A DNA stretch of 64,000 nucleotides. Origin: Litorimonas sp039975855. GTDB lineage: Bacteria; Pseudomonadota; Alphaproteobacteria; Caulobacterales; Maricaulaceae. Below, piece after piece: positions 1 to 8,858 of this stretch. The DNA is taken from assembly GCA_039975855.1 (NCBI GenBank), contig JBDWGH010000002.1, positions 992,001 to 1,056,000 of the forward strand, in the 5' to 3' direction. Position numbers and translations under genes: made by a program. Positions within the stretch are counted from its first letter, which is position 1; the number at the start of each line of letters is the position of its first letter. Under the pieces are notes generated by a model. The model had not been told where the DNA came from, made no database searches, and saw nothing but the letters and a program-made list of their open reading frames with translations.

Positions 1-1
1 G

Positions 2-1030
2 GACACAACGCAGGCCCACGTTGCCGAAGCCGAGGAGCTCTCTGGGCAAATCGACCGTTTCATAAGCGATGATGATGCGTGGTGGGATGATGTCTTGATC
101 GCAGAGATGATTGAGCTCGCCAAACGCACAGGCAATATTCAGCGTAATCCAGTGAAACTGGACAGCAAGGTCTATACGCAAGGCAACTATTTCACATCGC
201 ATTTCGGCGGGGTCTATGTCTTCCGCGATGCAAATGTCCCAACCATTATCGCACGCGAAAAAGTCGAAGGATTAGACGAAGCCGATATCGATCAGGTCCT
301 GACCTTTGATGATCGCGAAGGCATTGCGAATTGGCTCCGCGATGAAAACATGTCGCAACTCATTGTGCAACGACCAAGCCAAGACAGTGCGTTGATCATC
401 CGCCAGAAGATGGATTTTATTGTTGTCTCAACGGCCGCCAATAACGATCACGATTTGACAGGTCTATCACGTCAAAACATGCGCGCATTGGAACGTCGTT
501 ATGCCAATCAATTGCCGCCCGAATTTACGGGTCTAATGGAAGTCTGGCGCTGGGCGTCCTTGGGCGGGCGAGTGCCGCGTTTGGGTCCACCGCATCCCGC
601 ATTTTTCTATGCGCTGCGTGGATCGCAAAATAAGGACCGCGACCTCGTCAATATGTTACTGTCTGATCTCTCACGCCTAGATTTCCGGCAGTTATTTATC
701 TGCCACAAATCCCTCTTCTATGAAGCCTATCAAGGGTGGTCAGATTCAAAGAAAGACTTCGTTGTTCGCTTTCTGAACCAAGAATATGCTATGGACAAAG
801 AAGGCGCTCGCGAAGCCCTATTCGGCGCCGAACCCAGCATGTCCGAAGAACCAACTGCACCACAGCCCATCCCTCCCCTTCGGAGGCCATCTATGAACCG
901 GCTCGTTGATGATGAGCTTCTAGAAGTCGACATTGAAACGGGACGCGTTCGTCAAAACCCGAAACCCTATGTAAGTCCTTGGGGACCATCCCCCCGATCA
1001 AGCGGCAGGAAAGGCCGCAAAAGGAGGTAG
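2..1030 (+). CDS. hypothetical protein, 5'-truncated by window edge
   Basis: The reading frame is open from base 2, so the gene starts upstream of the window; a TTG at 95 is only an internal codon. At least 342 residues are visible. I do not recognise the family. The middle part looks globular and mixed alpha/beta (motifs PPHPAFFYAL and LFICHKSLFYEAYQGW). The C-terminal 60 residues are proline-rich and end in a very basic tail (GRKGRKRR), suggesting a disordered, possibly nucleic-acid- or membrane-contacting end. No signal peptide or membrane segment is seen in the visible part. The stop is 2 bp before the next start, with a perfect AAGGAGG at 1021-1027, so it heads or continues an operon with the next two membrane proteins. 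Confidence 0.7.
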   Translation, partial: DTTQAHVAEAEELSGQIDRFISDDDAWWDDVLIAEMIELAKRTGNIQRNPVKLDSKVYTQGNYFTSHFGGVYVFRDANVPTIIAREKVEGLDEADIDQVLTFDDREGIANWLRDENMSQLIVQRPSQDSALIIRQKMDFIVVSTAANNDHDLTGLSRQNMRALERRYANQLPPEFTGLMEVWRWASLGGRVPRLGPPHPAFFYALRGSQNKDRDLVNMLLSDLSRLDFRQLFICHKSLFYEAYQGWSDSKKDFVVRFLNQEYAMDKEGAREALFGAEPSMSEEPTAPQPIPPLRRPSMNRLVDDELLEVDIETGRVRQNPKPYVSPWGPSPRSSGRKGRKRR

Positions 1031-1032
1031 TT

Positions 1033-1311
1033 ATGTTTATACTTGTTCGAAATATCGTGATTATTTTCCTGTTGCTCAGCGTGGCCTACGCCATTCTCAG
1101 CTTCACAGCTCGCGTCAAACATCGCGTTCACTTGGAAGCTGAATATAAAACGCAATCAGAGTTACGTCAGACCACTGAAGATAAAGAGGTCTTCGTCGCG
1201 CGCGGCATGAAACGGTATGGCCGATCTTACAAGCCTAAGCTTATTCTGGGCGTCTATATTATTCCCGGACTAATTATGGGATTACTCGTTTACCTCGCGC
1301 AATATACTTAA
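1033..1311 (+). CDS. small two-helix membrane protein
   Basis: The product has 92 residues. I chose ATG 1033 over an upstream in-frame codon at 979 because it follows an ideal Shine-Dalgarno (AAGGAGG, 1021-1027) and starts directly with a hydrophobic helix. Helix 1 is roughly residues 3-22 and helix 2 roughly 70-90; between them lies a charged stretch of about 45 residues. This is a hairpin topology, with the loop on one side of the inner membrane. I do not recognise a family. The neighbours (unknown soluble protein upstream, DUF1523 membrane protein downstream, each with an AAGGAGG site) point to a co-expressed envelope unit of unknown role. Confidence 0.75.
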   Translation: MFILVRNIVIIFLLLSVAYAILSFTARVKHRVHLEAEYKTQSELRQTTEDKEVFVARGMKRYGRSYKPKLILGVYIIPGLIMGLLVYLAQYT

Positions 1312-1321
1312 GGAGGCGATC

Positions 1322-1981
1322 ATGAAATTTGCCAAACATATTCCAGCTATTCTCCTCTTTATTGTTGGAGCGATTTTCCTAAATTACTTCCTACCTTCTC
1401 GGGACGTTGTGCAAATCGTCGGGACAGAAGTGAAACGCGTCGATGTCGATAAGGGCGCCCCGTTTTGGGACCGTGCCGATATCGGAACAAATGAAGAAGC
1501 GACACGCGATGTGCGTTTCATCAATGCTGAATTTCCAAATGGAAAGACCCGCGTTTACCGAAACGAAGATACTGGTTGGGGTTGGCCACCTTACCTGAAA
1601 TTCGATAGCGGTGATGTCACGGCACAAGCGCAGAGTTTATCCAAACAAGACGAACAATGGGTTGCTGTTCGTCACTATGGATGGCGGATTAAGCTATTTT
1701 CGATTTTTCCAAATGCGACCTCTATTAAAAAGGTTGATGGACCAAATGTTCTTCTCATTCCGTGGTTCAATATTGTCTTCATCGGATTACTTCTCGTACT
1801 TTGGTTCATGATTTGGCGAGCAATTCGTCGATGGAAGGCCAAACGAATTGACCCGACTTTGGATAAAGTTGGCGACTCTATTGGAGACGCTGCGCGCGAA
1901 GTCGGTGAAACAGTCGGCGAAGGCAGCGAAAAAGCTCGCGGATTTTGGCGCAAACTCTTTGGTTCGCCCAAAGCAAAATAG
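1322..1981 (+). CDS. DUF1523 family membrane protein
   Basis: The product has 219 residues and resembles the DUF1523 family of alphaproteobacteria (recognised from memory; N-terminal membrane segment followed by the characteristic LPSRDVVQIVGTEVKRVD stretch). The predicted layout is TM1 at about 8-24, a periplasmic-type domain (about 25-138) with several Trp/Tyr residues, TM2 at about 140-160, and a basic, Ala/Gly-rich cytoplasmic tail that could be amphipathic. The function of the family is unknown. It is the last gene of the three-gene unit, 10 bp after the previous stop, with its own AAGGAGG at 1310-1316. Its end is 5 bp from the convergent protease gene. Confidence 0.8.
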   Translation: MKFAKHIPAILLFIVGAIFLNYFLPSRDVVQIVGTEVKRVDVDKGAPFWDRADIGTNEEATRDVRFINAEFPNGKTRVYRNEDTGWGWPPYLKFDSGDVTAQAQSLSKQDEQWVAVRHYGWRIKLFSIFPNATSIKKVDGPNVLLIPWFNIVFIGLLLVLWFMIWRAIRRWKAKRIDPTLDKVGDSIGDAAREVGETVGEGSEKARGFWRKLFGSPKAK

Positions 1982-1986
1982 ACGGC

Positions 1987-2739
1987 TTAGCCAAATCCAG
2001 AGTATGAAGCTGGCGGCCCGTCTTTTCGGCGGGCCCATCTATCTGAGAAAATAACGCCCGCAAACAAAATGACGATAGATAGTGCGGCGATTATTCCGCC
2101 CCACAACCAATGTGGTCCAAAAAGGATATCCGCCATAACACCCGTATCTGACCTATAAAGTGACCCGGCGACTTCTGCGTTCCCGATGAAGAAATACCCA
2201 AACCCTGTTAACGCGTTCAAGCAAAGCGCGATCGCAACTATGTGCGAAATATAGAGAACGGCATGGCTTGGAATTTTCCATGCGATCAGGCCCAGAATAA
2301 TCGTGCCACCTCCTAATGCGAGCCGCGTGAAACTATCAGCCGCCCAGATTTGCGACATCGCCAGCAACACGGCCAAAACAACAATAGCTATGCGATACCA
2401 ATTCAGCGCACGGGTCAGAACAATCATCAGAACCCCCAAGAGGCTTGGTCCAAGCAGGCCTAAGAGAATGACCATGACACGTTGAAAGTCATTGACCGTA
2501 GCCGTTTGGGCGACACCAGAAAAATTCGGAAAAACGGTTAGCTCAATAAAACGCCCACCAGTAAAAACGGCGCCTAATCCGTGACCTAGCTCATGCGCCC
2601 AAGTCGATAAAAACATAATTGGAATTCGAGCAAACGGGACTTGCATGACCATCCAGACAATGAAGCAAAGACCCCAAAATTGGGTCGCGGGCAAGCGCGG
2701 GGGAAGAGGTTTGATGTTTTTGAACTTCGTAGCAGTCAT
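1987..2739 (-). CDS. M50-type membrane zinc metalloprotease
   Basis: The product has 250 residues. The open frame extends further upstream, but the homologous-looking part begins at ATG 2739; upstream sequence would overlap the divergent DUF1905 gene. The HELGH zinc-binding motif is at residues 49-53, inside a hydrophobic helix, as in site-2/M50B-type peptidases. About five further hydrophobic segments follow, so this is a polytopic inner-membrane protein. The usual second metal-ligand motif (an Asp in a later helix, NPxxDG type) is not obvious. This fits the M50B-like family (recalled as PF13398) rather than RseP. The substrate is unknown. A GC-rich hairpin near 2012-2036 lies within its last codons and has no T-run. 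Confidence 0.75.
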   Translation of the reverse strand: MTATKFKNIKPLPPRLPATQFWGLCFIVWMVMQVPFARIPIMFLSTWAHELGHGLGAVFTGGRFIELTVFPNFSGVAQTATVNDFQRVMVILLGLLGPSLLGVLMIVLTRALNWYRIAIVVLAVLLAMSQIWAADSFTRLALGGGTIILGLIAWKIPSHAVLYISHIVAIALCLNALTGFGYFFIGNAEVAGSLYRSDTGVMADILFGPHWLWGGIIAALSIVILFAGVIFSDRWARRKDGPPASYSGFG

Positions 2740-2824
2740 GAAAACTATGTGAGGGGAATAGCGCTTTCCTGCAAGGTCGAATGAAGTTGATGACCAATCA
2801 TTGATCAGTCGGTATACTCCTAAT

Positions 2825-3130
2825 ATGATTGATTTAGAATTTTCATTCACGTCAGAGGTCTGGCTATGGCAGGCCGAAAAGGCGGCTTGGCATTTTGTCG
2901 CCCTTCCCGTTGAAATGTCCGAAGACATCAAAGCCTTCACTAAGCACTTAGCGCGCGGTTTCCGGTCAGTGAAAATCGAAGCCAAAATAGGCGAGACAAG
3001 CTGGAAAACGTCCATTTTTCCATCGAAGGAACGCGGCGCATATATCCTTCCGATCAAGAAATCCGTTCGCCTGGCCGAGGATATTGGCGCGGCGTCAATC
3101 GTGACGGTTGACCTGAAAATTCCGACCTAG
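2825..3130 (+). CDS. DUF1905 domain protein
   Basis: The product has 101 residues and consists of one compact DUF1905 domain: a beta-barrel-like start (FSFTSEVWLWQ), the conserved AWHFVALP stretch, and GFRSVKIEAKIG followed by the basic motif near ILPIKKSVR. An in-frame ATG at 2801 would add eight residues that do not fit the family, so 2825 is preferred, although no clear Shine-Dalgarno precedes either. The function of DUF1905 is not established; it is often fused to YdeI-like (OmdA) domains, which are absent here. It is transcribed divergently from the M50 protease gene. Confidence 0.8.
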   Translation: MIDLEFSFTSEVWLWQAEKAAWHFVALPVEMSEDIKAFTKHLARGFRSVKIEAKIGETSWKTSIFPSKERGAYILPIKKSVRLAEDIGAASIVTVDLKIPT

Positions 3131-3213
3131 GGTCCACTCCGTACTGTAAATCTTCCAGAGGTTTCTGACTCAGCCCATTGCCAATGACGGCAGAGTCATT
3201 GGATATATACGAT

Positions 3214-4164
3214 ATGAGCACAATCAACATCGAACCCGTTAGTTATAATCTTTGGAAGACGGACAAAGAGGCATTTGCAAAAGCCTTCGGCGAAAGTTTC
3301 GCCGAGACCGGCTTTGCAGTGGTGTCCGACCACACAATTCCTAGAGCCGCGATTAAATCTGCCGCTGAGCAAACAAGATCTTTCTTTGCCCTCACCCGAG
3401 AGCAAAAAGATGATTATGCAGACCCAGATAATGGGCATCAGCGTGGCTACTCTCCGATTGGGTCGGAAAATGCCAAAGGTCGAAAGATCTCTGACTTTAA
3501 GGAGTTTTGGCACACAGGGCGCGATCTTCCAGCAGACAGCCCATACCGTGCAAAGATGCAAGACACGCCAGAGGTTACGGAACTGCCGGAATTCAACGTT
3601 GCGACGCGGGACCTTTATGAAGCGCTAGATAGCTTCGGCGCGGATCTCTTGCGAGCTGTCGCTTTACATCTCGGACTGGATGAAAGTTATTTTGATGACA
3701 AGGTCAATAACGGGAACTCCATTTTACGCTTGCTGCACTACCCGCCTCAGGAAAACCCTCCCCCAGAGGGCTCCGTCCGCGCAGCCGCTCATGAAGACAT
3801 CAACCTCATAACTCTATTGCTGGGAGCCGAGGAAGCTGGCTTGCAGGCTCAACACCGGAATGGACAATGGATTGATATTAACGCGCCAGAGGGTGCTGTA
3901 GTCGTCAACGCTGGAGACATGCTCCAGCGTCTTACGGCGTGGCATATTCCTTCGACGACGCACCGTGTTTTGAACCCATCCGCTGAGCGAGCAAAGTTTC
4001 CCCGTTATTCTTTCCCATTCTTCCTCCACCCCAATCAAGATTATTTGATAGATCCTCTTCCGGATTATGTTGCGAAAACAGGGAAAGTCGAAGCCCCAAT
4101 CACGGCTGGCGACTATCTAGAAGAACGCTTACTTGAAATTGGGTTGTTGAAAGCCAAGACCTAG
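3214..4164 (+). CDS. 2-oxoglutarate/Fe(II)-dependent dioxygenase, isopenicillin-N-synthase-like
   Basis: The product has 316 residues from ATG 3214; ATG 3184 or TTG 3178 would add a short non-homologous leader. It has the N-terminal DIOX_N-like region, then the double-stranded beta-helix core with the iron triad: His193 and Asp195 (AHEDINLITLL), distal His250 (TTHRVLNP), and the 2-oxoglutarate clamp Arg264-x-Ser266 (RYSFPFF). The family covers hydroxylases, desaturases and the ethylene-forming and gibberellin-type enzymes, so the substrate cannot be assigned. The gene stands alone and converges with the flavin monooxygenase gene 16 bp away. Both neighbours are oxygenases, but opposite orientation argues against one operon. 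Confidence 0.85.
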   Translation: MSTINIEPVSYNLWKTDKEAFAKAFGESFAETGFAVVSDHTIPRAAIKSAAEQTRSFFALTREQKDDYADPDNGHQRGYSPIGSENAKGRKISDFKEFWHTGRDLPADSPYRAKMQDTPEVTELPEFNVATRDLYEALDSFGADLLRAVALHLGLDESYFDDKVNNGNSILRLLHYPPQENPPPEGSVRAAAHEDINLITLLLGAEEAGLQAQHRNGQWIDINAPEGAVVVNAGDMLQRLTAWHIPSTTHRVLNPSAERAKFPRYSFPFFLHPNQDYLIDPLPDYVAKTGKVEAPITAGDYLEERLLEIGLLKAKT

Positions 4165-4180
4165 ACATCCGATAGTGGCT

Positions 4181-5371
4181 TCAGGTTTGAGTCACATCAA
4201 ATCCGTAAAGCCAATCCATTCGTCGATGGACGATATTGGGAGCCATTTTTCCAGCCATCCACATTGGTCCATACGTCATCAGCTGAGCGGTACGCGAAAC
4301 TTTGTGGAAAAGACCCATATTTGCCCGTGACGCCGCCTGGACTTTTGTTGTTCGTATATGCCGACGGTTTTGATATTCTGATAGATCATCTCCGTTTGAA
4401 ATTACTTCGGCTAAAACCCAAGCATCCTCGACCGCCATGGCCGCACCTTGCGCCAGAAATGGTAACATCGGGTGGGCGGCATCCCCCATGAGGGCGACAC
4501 TATCATCGACCCATCGCTCTAACGGGGGGCGATCAAATAGAGCCCAACGATAAAGGTCATCCGCATTTTCTATGATATTCCGAATAACAGGGTGCCAACC
4601 TTTAAAGTCATTCTGAAGATTTTCCTTTATACCTGGAATAGACCAACCTTCCTCCTGCCAGTTATCCTGTTCAACGACGCCGACAAAATTCACTACGTTA
4701 CCATCTACCCCTAGGCGGTAGGTCACGGCATGCCGCCCTGGACCAAACCAAGCGCAGGCCGTGGGATTGGGCGCGAGGTCACCCAAGAGCGCCGTCGGGA
4801 CAACAGTTCGCCAGGCTACATTACCCGTAAACTGTGCGGAATCAGGACCGATCAATTGCTCTCTGACGGAAGACCGAATTCCATCTGCACCGACGAGATA
4901 GGAACTAGATAATACCGATCCGTCCGCTAGTTTCACTGAAACGGTGTTTGCAGATTTCTGATAACCAACTACGCCTGAGTTTAGTTTTAACACGCCCTCT
5001 GGAAGCGTTTTCGAAAGCGCCGCAATATAATTCGCACGATGGATGTGAAGGTAAGGTGCTCCCCAACGTTGGAGAGAGGTTTCCGCTAAAGGAATGTCAA
5101 AAACAGAGCGACCAGATTGCCCCATGCGCGCTTCTATGGCTAGGGGTCGGAAAGCGGTCGCCATCACGGCGGAATCCAGTTTGAGTGCGCGCAGTACTTT
5201 CATCGCATTAGGTGGAATTTGAATGCCCGCCCCCACGTTCTCCAATGCGGCCGCACGTTCCAACACTTGAACGGTTTTTCCGCGTTGCAATAACGCGTGA
5301 GCGAGGGTCAACCCGCCAATCCCTGCCCCGACAATCAGGACATCTGTTTTTGATGCAGTCTTCGCGATCAT
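4181..5371 (-). CDS. FAD-dependent aromatic monooxygenase (salicylate hydroxylase/UbiH class)
   Basis: The product has 396 residues from ATG 5371; a start at 5410 would run into the aceA terminator. It is a group A flavoprotein monooxygenase with an N-terminal Rossmann motif GAGIGG around residue 15, the LERA segment that ends the FAD ADP-binding fold, the GADGIRS (DG) motif in the middle, and GDAAHP followed by the QGAAMAVEDA region for FAD ribityl contact. The class inserts oxygen into aromatic rings with NAD(P)H. The likely substrate is a hydroxybenzoate-like compound, but this is inferred only from the class. No aromatic-ring cleavage genes are adjacent. Confidence 0.85.
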   Translation of the reverse strand: MIAKTASKTDVLIVGAGIGGLTLAHALLQRGKTVQVLERAAALENVGAGIQIPPNAMKVLRALKLDSAVMATAFRPLAIEARMGQSGRSVFDIPLAETSLQRWGAPYLHIHRANYIAALSKTLPEGVLKLNSGVVGYQKSANTVSVKLADGSVLSSSYLVGADGIRSSVREQLIGPDSAQFTGNVAWRTVVPTALLGDLAPNPTACAWFGPGRHAVTYRLGVDGNVVNFVGVVEQDNWQEEGWSIPGIKENLQNDFKGWHPVIRNIIENADDLYRWALFDRPPLERWVDDSVALMGDAAHPMLPFLAQGAAMAVEDAWVLAEVISNGDDLSEYQNRRHIRTTKVQAASRANMGLFHKVSRTAQLMTYGPMWMAGKMAPNIVHRRMDWLYGFDVTQT

Positions 5372-5408
5372 ATCGCTGCATAGCTTTGATGGGACGCGCG
5401 GCCCAGTC

Positions 5409-5449
5409 AAAAAAAACCTACCCCGGAATTAGAGGAATCCGAGATAGGT
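5409..5449 (-). terminator. intrinsic terminator of aceB-aceA
   Basis: On the minus strand a 12-bp stem (two G-T pairs, 10-base loop) is followed directly by eight T residues (5416-5409). It lies about 58 bp past the aceA stop and before the monooxygenase start, so it separates the two transcripts. Confidence 0.85.
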
Positions 5450-5506
5450 GTCAGTCTTGCAATTCGTGCGGATTAATACCGCATCTTCGTTATCCCCACA
5501 TAGGTT

Positions 5507-7093
5507 TTAAGCGACGTCCGCGAATTGGTTCATCGTGTTATGCTCACCGCCCGCTTTCAACGCGCGGTCACCACCTGTCATTTCCTTGAACGTATCGCCA
5601 AGGTCGGAACCTACTTCATGCTGATGCCGCACAGCGGAGACCTTTCGACGAATTTCTTCGCGTTGAATCTCTTTGACGTAGGCCAACATTTTCTGCTCAC
5701 CGAAATAGCCCTCTGACAGATCATTCATGACCTTGGCCGTGCCATGGAATGTCGGAAGGGTAATAAGATTGTGGAACACACCAGCTTCCCGGGCGATATC
5801 CGTTTGGAAGGCCTGCAAGCGACGATCAGCTTCGATGCCGAGCGCGTCCTCGTCAAAAGCAGCAGACATCAGACGAGCTTCGTCATAATCTTCGGCTTTG
5901 ATACGGCCTTCCGCAATCCAATCTTCGCGGACTTGTTTGCGAAGGTTCAGCGTCCAGTTAAAGGATGGCGAATTGTTATAGGTCAGCTTCGCATGGGGAG
6001 CCTTCTCCTTGATACGGTTCACCATGCTGGCGATTTGCGCAACATTGGGCGTCGCCGTTTCAATCCAGAGCAAGTCAGCACCGCCCTCATTCAAAGACGC
6101 GATACAATCTTCAACAACTCGATCTTCGCCAGTGTCCGCCTGGAACTTATATAGACCATTCGGTAAGCGCGTTGGTTTGACGAGCTGGCCATCCAGCTGA
6201 ATAGCCATGTCGCCATCTTCAAGTTGATGAAGATCGGAAACCGGCTGGGTTTCGAGCCATTTCGTATACTCTGCAGCCAGATCGCCCGCTTCGCGGCTAA
6301 CCGGGATTTTTTGGGTCAGGCCAGCACCAAGGCTATCTGTGCGGGCAACAATTACACCGTCATGTACGCCAAGTTCTTCAAAGGCCATACGCACGGCGCG
6401 AAGCTTCTCAATGAAATCTTCACGCGGCACCGTAACTTTTCCGTCTTGGTGACCACATTGCTTCGCATCAGACACTTGGTTTTCGATCTGAATGCAACAA
6501 GCACCTGCCTTGATCATTTCCTTAGCCAATAGGTAAGTCGCATGGACGTTACCAAATCCCGCATCAATATCGGCAATGATTGGGCGCACGTAAGTTTCGA
6601 AACCGTCGATTTTCGCAATAACGGCATCGCGATCATCCGTTGTTCTTAGCTCATTGAATAGGTCATTGAGATCAACCTCATCGGCCTGCCTCAAAGACGT
6701 ATAGATCTCCTGAATCAAATCCACGACGGATGTTTTCTCATGCATAGATTGATCCGGCAAATGACCGAAGCGGTTGCGTAGACCTGCAACCATCCATCCA
6801 GAAAGATAGACATATGCGCGATCTAAGGTGCCTTTTTGGCGTTTGATAGCTCGCATCATTTGCTGAGCGTGAAAGCCTGACCAACAGCCAAGAGACTGTG
6901 TGAATTGCGACGTATCCGCGTCATAGGCTGCCATATCTTTGCGCATGACAGTCGCCATAGCTTTGGCAATGTCGAGATGTGTCTCAAAGGTATTTTGTGT
7001 TTTCAACTGAGCGAGCGCATCTAAATCGATGCCCGCGGGGGCACCATTCGGGTAGCGTGTTTGTAGCTCGGTAAGTGTTTGAGAGTAGGTCAT
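5507..7093 (-). CDS. aceA: isocitrate lyase
   Basis: The product has 528 residues and is the long isocitrate lyase form typical of Proteobacteria other than E. coli. The enzyme cleaves isocitrate to glyoxylate and succinate, the first step of the glyoxylate bypass needed for growth on acetate, fatty acids or ketogenic amino acids. The catalytic signature KQCGH is at residues 211-215 (Cys213), and DAGFGN and the TPNVAQI region are also present. The start is fixed by an overlap: the ATG at 7093 shares one base with the TAA of aceB (TAATG), indicating translational coupling. A strong terminator follows. Confidence 0.97.
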   Translation of the reverse strand: MTYSQTLTELQTRYPNGAPAGIDLDALAQLKTQNTFETHLDIAKAMATVMRKDMAAYDADTSQFTQSLGCWSGFHAQQMMRAIKRQKGTLDRAYVYLSGWMVAGLRNRFGHLPDQSMHEKTSVVDLIQEIYTSLRQADEVDLNDLFNELRTTDDRDAVIAKIDGFETYVRPIIADIDAGFGNVHATYLLAKEMIKAGACCIQIENQVSDAKQCGHQDGKVTVPREDFIEKLRAVRMAFEELGVHDGVIVARTDSLGAGLTQKIPVSREAGDLAAEYTKWLETQPVSDLHQLEDGDMAIQLDGQLVKPTRLPNGLYKFQADTGEDRVVEDCIASLNEGGADLLWIETATPNVAQIASMVNRIKEKAPHAKLTYNNSPSFNWTLNLRKQVREDWIAEGRIKAEDYDEARLMSAAFDEDALGIEADRRLQAFQTDIAREAGVFHNLITLPTFHGTAKVMNDLSEGYFGEQKMLAYVKEIQREEIRRKVSAVRHQHEVGSDLGDTFKEMTGGDRALKAGGEHNTMNQFADVA

Positions 7094-8724
7094 TAGTTTT
7101 GCTCCAAAATGTCGTAAGCTGGAATTGTGAGAAAGTCCGGCAGGCTGGTGCCCGTCGCGGTTTGAGTGAAGAGTTCGGCCGCTTCCGGAAAACGCCCTGT
7201 TTCAAAACCATCGCCAAGCTCTGATTTCAGATCGGTAATTTCTTCATTGAAAAGACGCTCATACAGGCGTTCGGTCAGCGTTTCTTTGAAGCCGCCTTCC
7301 ATCTCGACGCTGGCGCCGTGACGGAGCCATTGCCAAATCTGTGAGCGAGAGATTTCTGCCGTAGCGGCATCTTCCATGAGGTTATGGATCGGGACAGCAC
7401 CGCGTCCACAAAGCCAAGCTGCGATATAACGAATTCCAACATTTATATTTGTCCGCACGCCAGCTTCCGTCACAGTTCCGGTATGCGGAACCAACATAGC
7501 CGCGTCAGAAATATTGCGTGTTTGACGTTTCTTATGGATCTGATGGCGCGAAGGCATGACCGCATTGAAAACATCCATAGCAACAGGGACGAGCGCCGGA
7601 TGGGCTACCCATGTGCCGTCATGGCCAAGCCTAGCTTCACGAAGTTTATCCTGACGTACTTTCTCAAAAGCCGCTTCATTCGCTGCATCATCATTTTTGA
7701 CCGGGATTTGCGCAGCCATTCCGCCCATTGCGTGTGCGCGGCGTCGATGACAAATCTGCACCAAACGCTCCGCATATGCGGAAAGGAAACCGCGATCCAT
7801 ACCGACCTGAGCTCGATCAGGCAGTAGATATTCCGGATGGGCTCTCAGCGTCTTAATGTAGCTGAAGATATAGTCCCAGCGACCGCAATTCAGACCCGTA
7901 ATGTGGTTACGCAGCACATATAGAATTTCTTCCATCTGGAATGCGGCAGGCAAAGTCTCGATGAGCACTGTCGATTTGATCGTTCCATTGGGAATATCCA
8001 ACACGGCTTGGGAGTAATTAAATACATCATTCCAGAGACGCGCTTCGCGGTAGTTCTCTATCTTTGGTAGGTAGAAGAACGGACCTTTCCCACTCTCCGC
8101 CAAAGCCTTTCCGTTATGGAAAATGTGGAGTCCGAAATCGCAGAGGCTCGCGCTGATCGGGTTTCCGTCAACAGTGATGTAACGCTCTTCCAAATGCCAT
8201 CCGCGGGGACGAACTAGCATAGTCGCGATTTCATCGTTCAAGGTGTAGCTCTTCTTTTCATTTTTAAGAACGAGCGTGTCTCTTGCGAAGTCTCGCATAT
8301 TTTGTTGACCCGACATCATATTGTCGAAGGTCGGAGAAGACGCATCTTCGAAATCCGCCATGAACATTCTCGCCCCGGAGTTCAGCGCATTGATCATCAT
8401 TTTGCGGTCAACCGGACCAGTGATTTCAACCCGGCGGTCCGTCAAAGCATCTGGGCAAGGTGCAACTTCCCAGTTGGAATTACGTACATGGGCGGTCTCA
8501 ACAGGTTGCATTGGAAGCTCGCCATCATCAAAGCGAGCTTGCTGCAAATCACGGTCCGCAAGTAGGATTTTACGCTGCGGTCCGAAACGTCGTTCGAGGT
8601 CCGCAAGGAAAAGAAGCGCATCCGGCGTCAAGACTTCAGAATAGGCTCCAGCATTAGGGTGGGAGACCTTTGCGAGGACCCGGTGGCGGGGAATATTTGT
8701 CTCAGGCGTTGTATGTGCAGTCAT
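7093..8724 (-). CDS. aceB: malate synthase (A type)
   Basis: The product has 543 residues from ATG 8724, preceded by an AAAGGAAC Shine-Dalgarno-like stretch; the longer frame to 8814 would cover the promoter region. The enzyme condenses glyoxylate with acetyl-CoA to malate, the second bypass reaction. Its length and motifs (MADFEDASSP near the start, CGRWDYIFS in the barrel) match the A-type enzymes of about 530-545 residues, not the 720-residue GlcB form. It is the first gene of aceB-aceA. The divergent regulator and a perfect palindrome 26 bp upstream suggest acetyl-CoA- or fatty-acid-responsive control. Confidence 0.95.
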   Translation of the reverse strand: MTAHTTPETNIPRHRVLAKVSHPNAGAYSEVLTPDALLFLADLERRFGPQRKILLADRDLQQARFDDGELPMQPVETAHVRNSNWEVAPCPDALTDRRVEITGPVDRKMMINALNSGARMFMADFEDASSPTFDNMMSGQQNMRDFARDTLVLKNEKKSYTLNDEIATMLVRPRGWHLEERYITVDGNPISASLCDFGLHIFHNGKALAESGKGPFFYLPKIENYREARLWNDVFNYSQAVLDIPNGTIKSTVLIETLPAAFQMEEILYVLRNHITGLNCGRWDYIFSYIKTLRAHPEYLLPDRAQVGMDRGFLSAYAERLVQICHRRRAHAMGGMAAQIPVKNDDAANEAAFEKVRQDKLREARLGHDGTWVAHPALVPVAMDVFNAVMPSRHQIHKKRQTRNISDAAMLVPHTGTVTEAGVRTNINVGIRYIAAWLCGRGAVPIHNLMEDAATAEISRSQIWQWLRHGASVEMEGGFKETLTERLYERLFNEEITDLKSELGDGFETGRFPEAAELFTQTATGTSLPDFLTIPAYDILEQN

Positions 8725-8749
8725 GGGAATGTTCCTTTCAGCGTCCTCA

Positions 8750-8761
8750 TGTTTGCAAACA
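8750..8761. promoter_or_regulatory. candidate operator of the RamB/ScfR-type regulator
   Basis: A perfect 12-bp palindrome, TGTTTGCAAACA, lies 26 bp upstream of the aceB start. A one-mismatch copy of its core (TTTGTAAA, 8834-8841) lies 18 bp upstream of the regulator start. As I recall, actinobacterial RamB sites have a TTTGCAAA-like core, which matches. Repression of aceBA and autoregulation are inferred. Confidence 0.55.
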
Positions 8762-8858
8762 CCCCTCAGTGTCCAGACAAACTCACCGCTTGAAAGGTCA
8801 GTGAGTAAAGCCAAAAATTGACTCGCTTTCTATTTTGTAAATCGTGTAAAGATACTGC

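Noticed and set aside
2012..2036. GC-rich hairpin as a terminator for DUF1523 or the protease
   Set aside because: It lies within the protease coding sequence and has no T-run on either side.
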